The notes under the pieces: model-generated
Database searches by the model: none
What the model was told of the DNA's origin: nothing
Seen by the model: the letters and a program-made list of their open reading frames with translations, nothing else
Shown here: positions 7,215-16,162 of the stretch, one piece after another
How the letters are laid out: every line of letters starts with the position of its first letter
Numbering within the stretch: position 1 is the first letter of the stretch
Source: Gammaproteobacteria bacterium
GTDB taxonomy: Bacteria > Pseudomonadota > Gammaproteobacteria > JABDGN01
Reading direction: 5' to 3'
DNA length: 36,935 nucleotides
Assembly: GCA_009692385.1 (NCBI GenBank)
Contig: SHZH01000003.1
Span: 1 to 36,935 of the forward strand
Program-made: the position numbers and the translations under genes

Positions 7215-9593
7215 ATGACCTCCATAACCGACATCTTCACCGAAACTAATTTAGATCTGCCCAATAAACAGCAAGGTAAAGTGCGTGATAGTTACAGTTT
7301 ACCTAAACATCAACGCCTGATGGTGACCACCGATCGATTATCTGCGTTTGACCAGATCCTTGGCGCGGTTCCGTATAAAGGCCAAGTACTGAACCAATTA
7401 TCCGCGTGGTGGTTTGCACAAACGGCCGATATTATGGCCAATCATTTTATCTCGATGCCCGATCCGAATGCTTCGATCGTACGTGCCGCCAAGCCCTTTA
7501 CGATTGAAGTCATTGTTCGCGGTTACATTAGTGGCGTGACGGGCACGGCATTATGGCGCCGCTACGAATTAGGTGAACGCACAATCTATGGCTACCAATT
7601 TCCCGAGGGTTTACGTAAGAATCAAAAATTACCGGACCCAATCATTACTCCTACCACAAAAGGCGGCCCTACGGGTCATGATGAGCGTCTAACCTGTGCC
7701 GAAGTCGTCAGTAAAGGATTGCTGGATCAACAATCGTGGGATCAGGTTCAAGGTGCTGCCCTGGCTATTTTTAAACGTGGCCAAGAATTAGCAGGTCGTG
7801 CAGGCTTATTATTAGTGGATACGAAGTACGAATTTGGCTTTGATGAAAACGGGAAAATAATCATTATAGATGAATTACATACGCCAGATTCTTCGCGTTA
7901 CTGGATAGAAAAAACCTATGCGCAACGGATTGAAGCTGGTGAAGAACCCGAGAATTTCGATAAAGAATTTATCCGCTTAGCGTATGCCAGCCAAGGATAT
8001 AAAGGTGATGGTATCGCGCCACCGATGCCGGATAGTTTGTGGCTTGCCGCCAGCGAGCGTTATATCGAGATCTATGAACGCTTAACAGGCGAGAAATTTA
8101 TGCCAGGTGAATATCCCGTGGAGCCAAGATTGATTAAGAATTTGGAATGTAGGGGCATATTGCGTATGCCCACGGACGCACATAAAGACGACAAACCCAA
8201 AGAAGAATGTGGTGTTTTAGGTATTTATAGCAGCAAAAACGATGCTGCACGCCTCGCCTATTTCGGCTTATACGCTTTACAGCATCGCGGCCAAGAGGCT
8301 GCTGGCATTGCAGTGTCAGATGGCGAAAAAATATTGAAACACAAAGGACTAGGGCTTGTTTCTCAAGTTTTTAACGAGGATAATTTATCCCATTTGCCCG
8401 GATTTATTGCCATTGGCCACACACGTTATTCGACCACTGGGGCTTCTTCCTTGCGTAATGCCCAGCCTTTTTTGATTGATACCCAGTTTGGCCCTTTGGC
8501 CATGGCCCATAACGGCAATTTGACGAATGCGGCACAGCTACGTGATGAAATTTTAAAACGGGGTGTCGGTTTGGCAATGACTTCAGATAGCGGCGTGATG
8601 ATGATGATGCTGGCGGGTGCGATCGGTAACAGCTGGGAAGAACGTTTGCAGCAGATCATGCCCCAATGGCAAGGCGCTTATTCACTCACCTTTGTGATGC
8701 CGGATCGCCTTATTGCTGTGCGTGATCCCTGGGGCTTCCGCCCTCTTAGCGTCGGTAAACTGAGCGATGGTGGCTATGCGGTCGCCTCCGAAACGGGGGC
8801 ATTACAAACACTGGCTTGTCACGACATTCGTGAAATTAATCCAGGCGAAATCATCAGTATTACGAAGCAAGGTCTTGAAAGTATTGAAGGTCAAGCCCCG
8901 AAAACTAAATCAGCCTTATGTGTCTTTGAGCAGATCTATTTCTCGCGTCCTGATAGTGTCTGGGACAAAATGAATGTACATCAGTTTCGGCAACGCTTAG
9001 GCGAAGTGCTGGCTGAAGAAACGAAGATTGAGGCCGATATTGTCATTCCTGTGCCCGATTCGGCGATCCCAGCTGCCATTGGCTATGCTCGCACTTCGGG
9101 TATCCCCTATAACGATGGTTTCATTAAAAATCGTTATATCGGTCGAACGTTTATTCAACCCACCGATTCGTTGCGTAAACAAGGGGTAGCTTTAAAATTT
9201 AACGCTCTAGCGAGCAATCTCGAAGGTAAACGTGTCATTGTGATTGACGACAGTATTGTGCGCGGTAATACCTCGGGACCCTTGGTTAAGCTATTACGTC
9301 AAGCGGGTGCCAGTGAAGTGCATATGTGTATTACCAGTCCACCGATCAAACATCCCTGCTTTATGGGAATTGATATGGGCACCTACGATGAACTGATTGC
9401 GCATAAAATGACGGTTGAAGAAATACGGCAGCATATCGGTTGTGATACCTTGCATTATCTTTCGCTTGAAGGTGTCGAACGTGCGCTAGATAGCAAAACG
9501 AATTACTGTAATGCCTGTTTTACTGGCAACTATCCCGTGCCAATTTATCCGCAAACGCAAACGATCCCTGAAGAGAAGATGAGAAAAGAATAG
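7215..9593 (+). CDS. purC-purF: Fused SAICAR synthetase - amidophosphoribosyltransferase (PurC-PurF)
   Basis: Residues 1-~310: 300-aa-type PurC (GKVRDSY, TDRLSAFDQILG, RGYISGVTGTALW, DELHTPDSSRYW). From residue 332: PurF (ECGVLGIYSS, LQHRGQEAAGIAVSDG, IGHTRYSTTG, VIVIDDSIVRGNTSG, CNACFTGNYPVP). Confidence 0.95.
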   Translation: MTSITDIFTETNLDLPNKQQGKVRDSYSLPKHQRLMVTTDRLSAFDQILGAVPYKGQVLNQLSAWWFAQTADIMANHFISMPDPNASIVRAAKPFTIEVIVRGYISGVTGTALWRRYELGERTIYGYQFPEGLRKNQKLPDPIITPTTKGGPTGHDERLTCAEVVSKGLLDQQSWDQVQGAALAIFKRGQELAGRAGLLLVDTKYEFGFDENGKIIIIDELHTPDSSRYWIEKTYAQRIEAGEEPENFDKEFIRLAYASQGYKGDGIAPPMPDSLWLAASERYIEIYERLTGEKFMPGEYPVEPRLIKNLECRGILRMPTDAHKDDKPKEECGVLGIYSSKNDAARLAYFGLYALQHRGQEAAGIAVSDGEKILKHKGLGLVSQVFNEDNLSHLPGFIAIGHTRYSTTGASSLRNAQPFLIDTQFGPLAMAHNGNLTNAAQLRDEILKRGVGLAMTSDSGVMMMMLAGAIGNSWEERLQQIMPQWQGAYSLTFVMPDRLIAVRDPWGFRPLSVGKLSDGGYAVASETGALQTLACHDIREINPGEIISITKQGLESIEGQAPKTKSALCVFEQIYFSRPDSVWDKMNVHQFRQRLGEVLAEETKIEADIVIPVPDSAIPAAIGYARTSGIPYNDGFIKNRYIGRTFIQPTDSLRKQGVALKFNALASNLEGKRVIVIDDSIVRGNTSGPLVKLLRQAGASEVHMCITSPPIKHPCFMGIDMGTYDELIAHKMTVEEIRQHIGCDTLHYLSLEGVERALDSKTNYCNACFTGNYPVPIYPQTQTIPEEKMRKE
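8149..8171 (+). repeat. Single REP-like palindrome inside the purC-purF linker
   Basis: GTAGGGGCATATTGCGTATGCCC: GTAG + GGGCATA-TTGCG-TATGCCC hairpin; same unit type as the intergenic REPs at 14008-14085. Confidence 0.8.
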
Positions 9594-9607
9594 AAGGACT
9601 AAACAAC

Positions 9608-11890
9608 ATGAAGATTTTATTAATTGGCTCTGGTGGTCGTGAACATGCCATTGCTTGGAAATTATTACAGTCGCCCCGTGTAAAACAACTGTATTTAACG
9701 ACACCCAATGCAACCGTCGAAATTCTCCAAGAAGAATTTCCTGCTCACGTTCAGCGCTGTCATTTAAACGAAACGGAGCATCAAGGCCTAGTCGACTTTG
9801 TCAAACAACACGAGATCAAATTAGTGATCATTGGCAACGAAGCACCCCTCGCAGCGGGCTTAAGCGATTTATTCCGCGCCAATAATATTGCGGTGTTCGG
9901 GCCTTCCAAAGCCGCCGCCGAAATTGAAAGCTCTAAAGTATTTTCTAAAGAATTCATGGAACGCCATGCTATTCCCACCGCTCGTTTTAAAGTATTTACT
10001 GATTATAAATTAGCCCTGCATTATCTCAATACCATCGATTATGCCATTGTCATTAAAGCCTCTGGTTTAGCTGGAGGCAAAGGCGTGTTTTTACCTGAAA
10101 CCAAACTCGAAGCTGAAACGGTGTTACGTGAATTATTGCAAAATAAAATAATGGGTGATGCAGGTAACGAAATCGTGATCGAAGAACGCTTAACGGGCCC
10201 TGAAGTATCCTTACTCTGCTTTAGTGATGGCAAAACTGTTAAAGCGATGCCTCCGGCACGTGACCACAAGCGTTTAAAAACAGGCGACTTAGGCCCCAAT
10301 ACGGGCGGCATGGGGGTCTTCGCTCCCGTTAAATTACAAGCTGATCTAAGCAAAACTATTTTACAGCCTACCATCGATGCTATGCGTGCTGAAGGCAGGC
10401 CATTTGTTGGCGTACTGTATGCAGGATTAATGTTAACTCCAGATGGCCCAAAAGTTTTAGAATATAACTGCCGTTTTGGTGATCCCGAAACCCAAGTATT
10501 ATTGCCCTTACTCAAATCCGATCTACTCGACATTATTCTCGCCTGTGTTGAAGGCTTACTCACCAATTGTAAAATTGAATGGAGTGACGACGCGGCGGTA
10601 TGCGTTGTATTAGCATCGAAACAGTACCCCGAAAAAAATACTTCGGGTGATGTTATTACCTTGCCTAACAATACCAAGGCAAATACCCATATATTTCACG
10701 CGGGAACTCGTTATCAAGATAAATTAACGACGACTGCCGGCGGCCGCATCCTGGGCATTACGGCACTTGGCAAAACGTTAGATGAGGCACGACACATGGC
10801 ATATGATGTAATTAAAGATATTAAATTTGACGGGATGCAACATCGTACTGATATTGGTGTGAGCACGACAAACGATCCTTACGCGGCGGCAGGTGTTGAT
10901 ATTAACGCGGGTAACAAAGCGATTGCGTTAATGTCAAAGGCAGTAAAGTCAACTTACGGTGCTGAAGTCTTAGCCGGTATCGGCGCTTTCGGTGGCATGT
11001 TTGATTGTCTGTTTATGAAAGACATGCGGCATCCGGTGTTGGTCGCATCAACCGATGGTGTAGGCACGAAGGTCGAGCTAGGTGTGAAAATGAAACGCTT
11101 TAGCAGTCTTGGTCACGATATCGTTAATCACTCCGTGAATGATATTTTGGTGCAAGGTGCCCGTCCCTTATTTTTCTTTGACTATGTCGCAGCCAGTAAG
11201 CTCGATCCAGAACAAGTGGCCCAAACGGTAACAGGTATGGCCGAAGCCTGTAAAGCCGTAGGCTGCGCCCTACTCGGTGGTGAAACCGCCGAGATGCCTG
11301 GTGTCTACGCACCCAATATGTTCGACATTGCCGGCACGATTGTTGGCGTTGTTGAAAAAGATCAAGCCTTGCCACGTCACGATCTACAAGCCGGTGATGT
11401 GTTATTAGCGATTGCCTCCTCAGGTCCCCATACCAATGGTTATTCACTCATCCGTAAAATTTTTGCGGACGACGATCTGAATGCCGTATTACCCGAATTA
11501 GGCATTTCATTAGCCGATGCTTTACTAGCACCGCATCGTAATTACCTACCTATTTTAAGTAAAGCGCTCAATGATAGCGCGCATCCGATCAAGGGCATGG
11601 TACATATTACCGGCGGTGGTTTTTACGAAAATATTCCCCGCGTATTACCCGAAGGCATTGGCGCTGAAATTATCAAAGACAGCTGGCCAGTCCCTGTTCT
11701 ATTTCAACTGATCCAAAAACGCGGCGAGATCTCCTTTGAACCCATGCACCGCATTTTCAACATGGGCGTTGGTATGATTATTATTACCGCACCTGAAAAC
11801 GTCGAGTTAGTAAAAAAATTAATCGCTGAGCCCGTGTGGAAAATCGGTCAATTAATAACCGGCAATAAGCACGAAGTAATCTTTAAGTGA
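9608..11890 (+). CDS. purD-purM: Fused GAR synthetase - AIR synthetase (PurD-PurM)
   Basis: PurD: MKILLIGSGGREHAIAWKL, KASGLAGGKGVF, RFGDPETQVLLP; PurM: DPYAAAGVDINAGN, ASTDGVGTKVELG, NHSVNDILVQGA, LGGETAEMPGVY, HTNGYSLIRK. Confidence 0.95.
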   Translation: MKILLIGSGGREHAIAWKLLQSPRVKQLYLTTPNATVEILQEEFPAHVQRCHLNETEHQGLVDFVKQHEIKLVIIGNEAPLAAGLSDLFRANNIAVFGPSKAAAEIESSKVFSKEFMERHAIPTARFKVFTDYKLALHYLNTIDYAIVIKASGLAGGKGVFLPETKLEAETVLRELLQNKIMGDAGNEIVIEERLTGPEVSLLCFSDGKTVKAMPPARDHKRLKTGDLGPNTGGMGVFAPVKLQADLSKTILQPTIDAMRAEGRPFVGVLYAGLMLTPDGPKVLEYNCRFGDPETQVLLPLLKSDLLDIILACVEGLLTNCKIEWSDDAAVCVVLASKQYPEKNTSGDVITLPNNTKANTHIFHAGTRYQDKLTTTAGGRILGITALGKTLDEARHMAYDVIKDIKFDGMQHRTDIGVSTTNDPYAAAGVDINAGNKAIALMSKAVKSTYGAEVLAGIGAFGGMFDCLFMKDMRHPVLVASTDGVGTKVELGVKMKRFSSLGHDIVNHSVNDILVQGARPLFFFDYVAASKLDPEQVAQTVTGMAEACKAVGCALLGGETAEMPGVYAPNMFDIAGTIVGVVEKDQALPRHDLQAGDVLLAIASSGPHTNGYSLIRKIFADDDLNAVLPELGISLADALLAPHRNYLPILSKALNDSAHPIKGMVHITGGGFYENIPRVLPEGIGAEIIKDSWPVPVLFQLIQKRGEISFEPMHRIFNMGVGMIIITAPENVELVKKLIAEPVWKIGQLITGNKHEVIFK

Positions 11891-11900
11891 GAACATCACG

Positions 11901-12488
11901 ATGCAACGATTAGTAGTTTTAATTTCAGGTAACGGTTCTAACTTACAAGCGATTATTGATGCGTGTCGTGCGCATCAACTCAATGCACAAATTGTCGGCG
12001 TGATTTCTGATAAAAAAACGGCGGGTGGTTTAAAGCGTGCTGAAAAAGAGGGGATTAAAACTATCGTCCAGGAAAAAATTGCTAATCAATCACGCGAAGA
12101 ATACGATCAGTTACTCGCTAAACAAGTGACCGATTTGCAACCTGACTGGATCGTGCTCGCGGGCTGGATGCGTTTGTTGACCAATACTTTTTTAAATCAA
12201 TTTTCAGGTAAAGTGATCAATATTCACCCTGCTTTACCGGGAACTTTCCCCGGCACCAAAGCCATTGAGCGCGCACTTCAAGCGTATAAAAAACGGGAGA
12301 TTGGGGCTACTGGGGTGATGGTTCATGAAGTGCCCGATGAGGGAGTCGACTCAGGTCCGGCGTTGGGCATGAAAGTGGTGCAAATTGCTGCCCATGATAC
12401 ATTGGAAACGTTAACTGAGCGGATGCACGCTGCAGAACATGAATTGCTAATTAGCGTCTTACAAAAACTAACAGGTGAGAAAAAATAA
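11901..12488 (+). CDS. purN: Phosphoribosylglycinamide formyltransferase
   Basis: VVLISGNGSNLQAIIDAC, LAGWMRLLTNTFL, NIHPALPGTFPG. Confidence 0.95.
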   Translation: MQRLVVLISGNGSNLQAIIDACRAHQLNAQIVGVISDKKTAGGLKRAEKEGIKTIVQEKIANQSREEYDQLLAKQVTDLQPDWIVLAGWMRLLTNTFLNQFSGKVINIHPALPGTFPGTKAIERALQAYKKREIGATGVMVHEVPDEGVDSGPALGMKVVQIAAHDTLETLTERMHAAEHELLISVLQKLTGEKK

Positions 12489-13991
12489 ATGCCTTATGCT
12501 CTACTTTCAGTTTCTGATAAAACGGGATTAATTGAGTTTGCTACCGAACTCAATAATTTAGGTTGGACCTTAATCGCTTCGGGTAATACGGCGGCGTATT
12601 TACGTGAACATAATTTAGCAGTCAAAGATGTCGCTGAATATACGCAATCCCCCGAAATGCTGGGTGGCCGTGTAAAGACTTTGCATCCCGCGATTCACGG
12701 CGGCCTACTCGCACGCGCCACTGAAGCCGATCGCAACGAATTATTACAATTTGGTTGGGATTATATCGATTTAGTCGCGGTTAATTTGTATCCTTTCGCG
12801 GCGACCATTGCCAAACCTGATATCACCCAAGCGGAAGCGATCGAACAAATCGATATCGGCGGTGTTGCATTGATCCGCGCCGCTGCGAAAAATTTTCAAC
12901 GCGTCACCCTCGCCTGCGACCCTAATGATTATCAAACTATATTAAGCGAATTAAAAATTGATAACAAAACCACATTAGAAACTCGCCAAAAATTAAGCAT
13001 CAAAGGTTTTTTGATGACCAGTGAATATGACACGGCCATCGCTAATTATTTTAATCCTGAATCAAGTTGGAACTTAAAATTATTTCCCCAGCAGCCATTG
13101 CGCTATGGTGAAAATCCACATCAAGCCGCGACGCTATATGCATTTACGCCGAACAGTGGTCCATTGGGTGGCAAATTATTACAAGGCAAAGAACTGTCGT
13201 ACAATAATTTACTCGACTTAGATGCAGCCTGGAAAACCGTGGTGAGTTTCACGGCACCCACGATTTGTATAGTCAAACATTTATCACCTTGCGGTATCGC
13301 TTCGTCTACTCAATTAGTGGATGCGTATCAAGCCGCATTAAAATGCGATCCCATCTCCGCATTTGGCGGGATCATTGCCAGTAATAAACCATTCGATGGA
13401 GCAACAGCTGAAGCCCTCGGTAAATTATTTGTCGAATGTATTGCCGCCCCCGCTTTTACGGATGAAGCGAAAGCGATCTTAGCAAAACGTGTGAATTGTC
13501 GCTTACTCGAGATCTCTGATCTTACACTTTCACCAACTTATGAATTACGCTCGATTAATAATGGGATCCTAAAACAAGATGTCGATCGGGGTGATCCACA
13601 AAATACTGAATGGAAAGTCGTGACCATGAATCAACCGACGGCCACCGAGTTAGAAACGTTAAAATTTGCCTGGCATTGCTGCCAACACGTAAAATCAAAT
13701 GCGATTGTGTTTGTGAAAGGCACCGCAACGATCGGTATTGGCTCGGGGCAACCCAATCGTATTGACTGCGTACACATTGGCGCAAAACGTGCTGGCGATA
13801 ACCTGAACGGTGCCATGATGGCTTCCGATGCCTTCTTCCCCTTTGCGGATACGGTAGAGTCAGCAGCGCAATATGGCATTAAATGCATCGTGCAACCAGG
13901 TGGTTCGATCCGCGATCAAGAAGTAATCGACATGGCGAATAAATTGGGGATCACAATGATCTTCACTGGTGTTAGGCATTTTAGGCATTAA
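12489..13991 (+). CDS. purH: Bifunctional AICAR transformylase/IMP cyclohydrolase
   Basis: ALLSVSDKTGLIEFA, TLHPAIHGGLLAR, LRYGENPHQAA, KHLSPCGIAS, VRHFRH C-terminus. Confidence 0.95.
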   Translation: MPYALLSVSDKTGLIEFATELNNLGWTLIASGNTAAYLREHNLAVKDVAEYTQSPEMLGGRVKTLHPAIHGGLLARATEADRNELLQFGWDYIDLVAVNLYPFAATIAKPDITQAEAIEQIDIGGVALIRAAAKNFQRVTLACDPNDYQTILSELKIDNKTTLETRQKLSIKGFLMTSEYDTAIANYFNPESSWNLKLFPQQPLRYGENPHQAATLYAFTPNSGPLGGKLLQGKELSYNNLLDLDAAWKTVVSFTAPTICIVKHLSPCGIASSTQLVDAYQAALKCDPISAFGGIIASNKPFDGATAEALGKLFVECIAAPAFTDEAKAILAKRVNCRLLEISDLTLSPTYELRSINNGILKQDVDRGDPQNTEWKVVTMNQPTATELETLKFAWHCCQHVKSNAIVFVKGTATIGIGSGQPNRIDCVHIGAKRAGDNLNGAMMASDAFFPFADTVESAAQYGIKCIVQPGGSIRDQEVIDMANKLGITMIFTGVRHFRH

Positions 13992-14007
13992 TTCTGGGTT
14001 AAAAATT

Positions 14008-14085
14008 GTAGGGGCATGTTGCGCATGCCCAAAATAACCCGATAATAAATCAGAACTTAGGAGGGCACGCGCAACGTGCCCCTAC
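14008..14085. repeat. REPIN-like pair of REP palindromes, purH-msrBA intergenic
   Basis: GTAGGGGCATGTTGCGCATGCCC (14008-14030) and inverted GGGCACGCGCAACGTGCCCCTAC (14063-14085); the two arm differences are compensatory within the stem. Confidence 0.9.
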
Positions 14086-14100
14086 ACCAGGAATTTTATC

Positions 14101-14958
14101 ATGAACAAATATTCTTCTCTTACACCTGAAGTTTTACACATCCTTAAAGACAAAGGCACTGAAGTGCCCTTCTCGTGTAGCTATGATACTGACGCCACTC
14201 AAGGTACGTATTTGTGTCGTGGCTGTGGTCACGCTCTCTTCCGTGCGGACAGTCATTTCACTTCAGGCTGCGGTTGGCCGAGTTTTGACGATGAAATTTC
14301 GGATGCCGTAAAACGCGTACCCGATAAAGATGGTCGTCGTACTGAACTTTTGTGTAATCATTGTAATGGCCATTTAGGTCATGTATTTGGTGGTGAAAAT
14401 TTTACGACAAAAAATATTCGCCACTGTGTCAATTCGTTAGCGATTGAGTTTGTCGAGAATAATACGGTGTTGAAAACTGAAGAAGCAATTTTAGCGGCAG
14501 GTTGTTTTTGGGGCGTTGAATATTTTTTACAGAAATTACCCGGGGTTTTAAAAACTGAAGTGGGCTATATCGGCGGCACTGTCGAGCACCCTACTTACGA
14601 ACAAGTCTGTACGAAAAAAACAGGGCATCTTGAGGCATTACGGGTGATCTTTGATCCGACTGTCTTAACTTATGAAGCCCTACTTAAATATTTTTTTGAA
14701 ATCCATGATCCCGCCCAAGAAGACGGCCAAGGCCCTGACCTTGGCCCTCAATATTTGAGCGCGATTTTTTATTTTGATCAGCAACAAAAACAGACCGCTG
14801 AACAGGTTATTAGCCAGCTAATCGAGCTCGACTACCCTGTCGCGACTAAACTTTACCAAATGTCATCCTTTTGGCCAGCTGAAACCTATCACCAGGATTA
14901 CTATACTAAAACTGGCAAAGCGCCCTATTGCCATCTTTGGACTAAAAAATTCACCTAA
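14101..14958 (+). CDS. msrBA: Fused peptide methionine sulfoxide reductase MsrB-MsrA
   Basis: MsrB: CRGCGHALF, CGWPSF, CNHCNGHLGHVF, RHCVNS; MsrA: AAGCFWGVEYFLQKLPGV, GYIGGTVEHPTYEQVC, YHQDYY. Confidence 0.95.
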   Translation: MNKYSSLTPEVLHILKDKGTEVPFSCSYDTDATQGTYLCRGCGHALFRADSHFTSGCGWPSFDDEISDAVKRVPDKDGRRTELLCNHCNGHLGHVFGGENFTTKNIRHCVNSLAIEFVENNTVLKTEEAILAAGCFWGVEYFLQKLPGVLKTEVGYIGGTVEHPTYEQVCTKKTGHLEALRVIFDPTVLTYEALLKYFFEIHDPAQEDGQGPDLGPQYLSAIFYFDQQQKQTAEQVISQLIELDYPVATKLYQMSSFWPAETYHQDYYTKTGKAPYCHLWTKKFT

Positions 14959-15035
14959 CATGGCTGTCATCACTTTGTCATAATCCCCTGTTATGTTACG
15001 CTTGCGGAACAAAAATAATAATAGGAACTTTATTT

Positions 15036-16151
15036 ATGTTAACAAAGTCAATTAAAGCTGAATCATTAAGTTTTCTTGATTTGCTCGTGCGGATGACGAC
15101 GTGGATAGCTCGAGAATATCCTAATGGAACTGCAGTTACCTCGGTGATCGCAACTTCCACTATTCAGGCACGAGGCTTAACTACTCTTATTGCAAATGTT
15201 AATAGCGACATTCATGATTCAACACCAAAACAATTGACATTAACCTTCTCTTTGCTAGCTTTTTTTATGGTCGCAAATCTGAAACAAGGCGATAAACTGG
15301 CAACGTATGCCGCGGCGCTTAGAGCACAAATTCTTGGAGTACCACCCCCTTCTCCCCGTGCACATCTGTTGTGTATACAAAATCCACGTATGATCAAATT
15401 CTTTAAAGGATTGAATTTTGCTGCAAACTTTACCGCGAATAGTTTTTCTGCTGCAAATGCCGCACAATCGATTTTTGCCAGCCATAGCAGCAGTAAATTA
15501 CCTACAGAAATTGCTGCTCCTCTTGCTGCTGCTTGTCAAGTTTTGGCACTGATTGAATTTTACGAGTTATATAACTTACCCGAGCCTTGGCCAAGGATCG
15601 CGGCCACTTTATTTGCCATTCCTGATGCCATTCTTTATGGCAATGCTATCTTATCATTTGGCACAAACAATTTTTTGATTGCTCTGTTTGTCATGTTAAC
15701 TCTTATCGCTATTATGGGGATCTATCGTCAATATTTAGGCGGAATACGTTTTGATCGAGCATTGCAGCGTGATCCTAGCCAGCTTTTCATCAAGCCGAGC
15801 GAATCTCAAGCGTTATTAGCGAGTCAACAAGATATTGAGACTTTAGCAATCGTAAAGCAGTTAACTTTTTTGGAACAACTTGGACTCGATAATCAACAAG
15901 GCTTTGTTCTATTGCAATTATTGACGGTTGCTCTCAAAACATTTGGTATGGTTATCGCCATGAAAAGCACAGGTGAGCTAGTCCTTAAGGGTATGCAAGG
16001 CGATATTGAAAACACCTGGGATATTATTTTGATTATTGTTATGTCACTATTTTGCGTGTTTGGCTATTTTTCAAATGCTATCGCGCGTAACTTAATGGCA
16101 GAATGTGGATTAAATTCTATGGATCAAGCTCGGATCCATATTCAAAAATAA
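15036..16151 (+). CDS. Hypothetical multi-pass membrane protein
   Basis: 371-aa ORF with several hydrophobic segments (e.g. AATLFAIPDAILYGNAIL, FLIALFVMLTLIAIMGIY, WDIILIIVMSLFCVFGYF); 'ataggaact' upstream. No family recognised. Confidence 0.6.
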   Translation: MLTKSIKAESLSFLDLLVRMTTWIAREYPNGTAVTSVIATSTIQARGLTTLIANVNSDIHDSTPKQLTLTFSLLAFFMVANLKQGDKLATYAAALRAQILGVPPPSPRAHLLCIQNPRMIKFFKGLNFAANFTANSFSAANAAQSIFASHSSSKLPTEIAAPLAAACQVLALIEFYELYNLPEPWPRIAATLFAIPDAILYGNAILSFGTNNFLIALFVMLTLIAIMGIYRQYLGGIRFDRALQRDPSQLFIKPSESQALLASQQDIETLAIVKQLTFLEQLGLDNQQGFVLLQLLTVALKTFGMVIAMKSTGELVLKGMQGDIENTWDIILIIVMSLFCVFGYFSNAIARNLMAECGLNSMDQARIHIQK

Positions 16152-16162
16152 TAACGAAACAC

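Noticed and set aside
10039-10677. 212-aa minus-strand ORF within purD
   Set aside because: Antisense shadow of a clearly coding, conserved purD; peptide has no recognisable domain.
11124-11447. 107-aa minus-strand ORF within purM
   Set aside because: Antisense shadow ORF with Arg/His-rich low-plausibility composition.
13973-13990. Direct repeat TTAGGCATT-TTAGGCATT at the end of purH
   Set aside because: Encodes the conserved RHFRH terminus of PurH, so explained by coding sequence.
14101-14958. MsrB-MsrA fusion as a novelty
   Set aside because: Msr domain fusions are well known in bacteria; ordinary.
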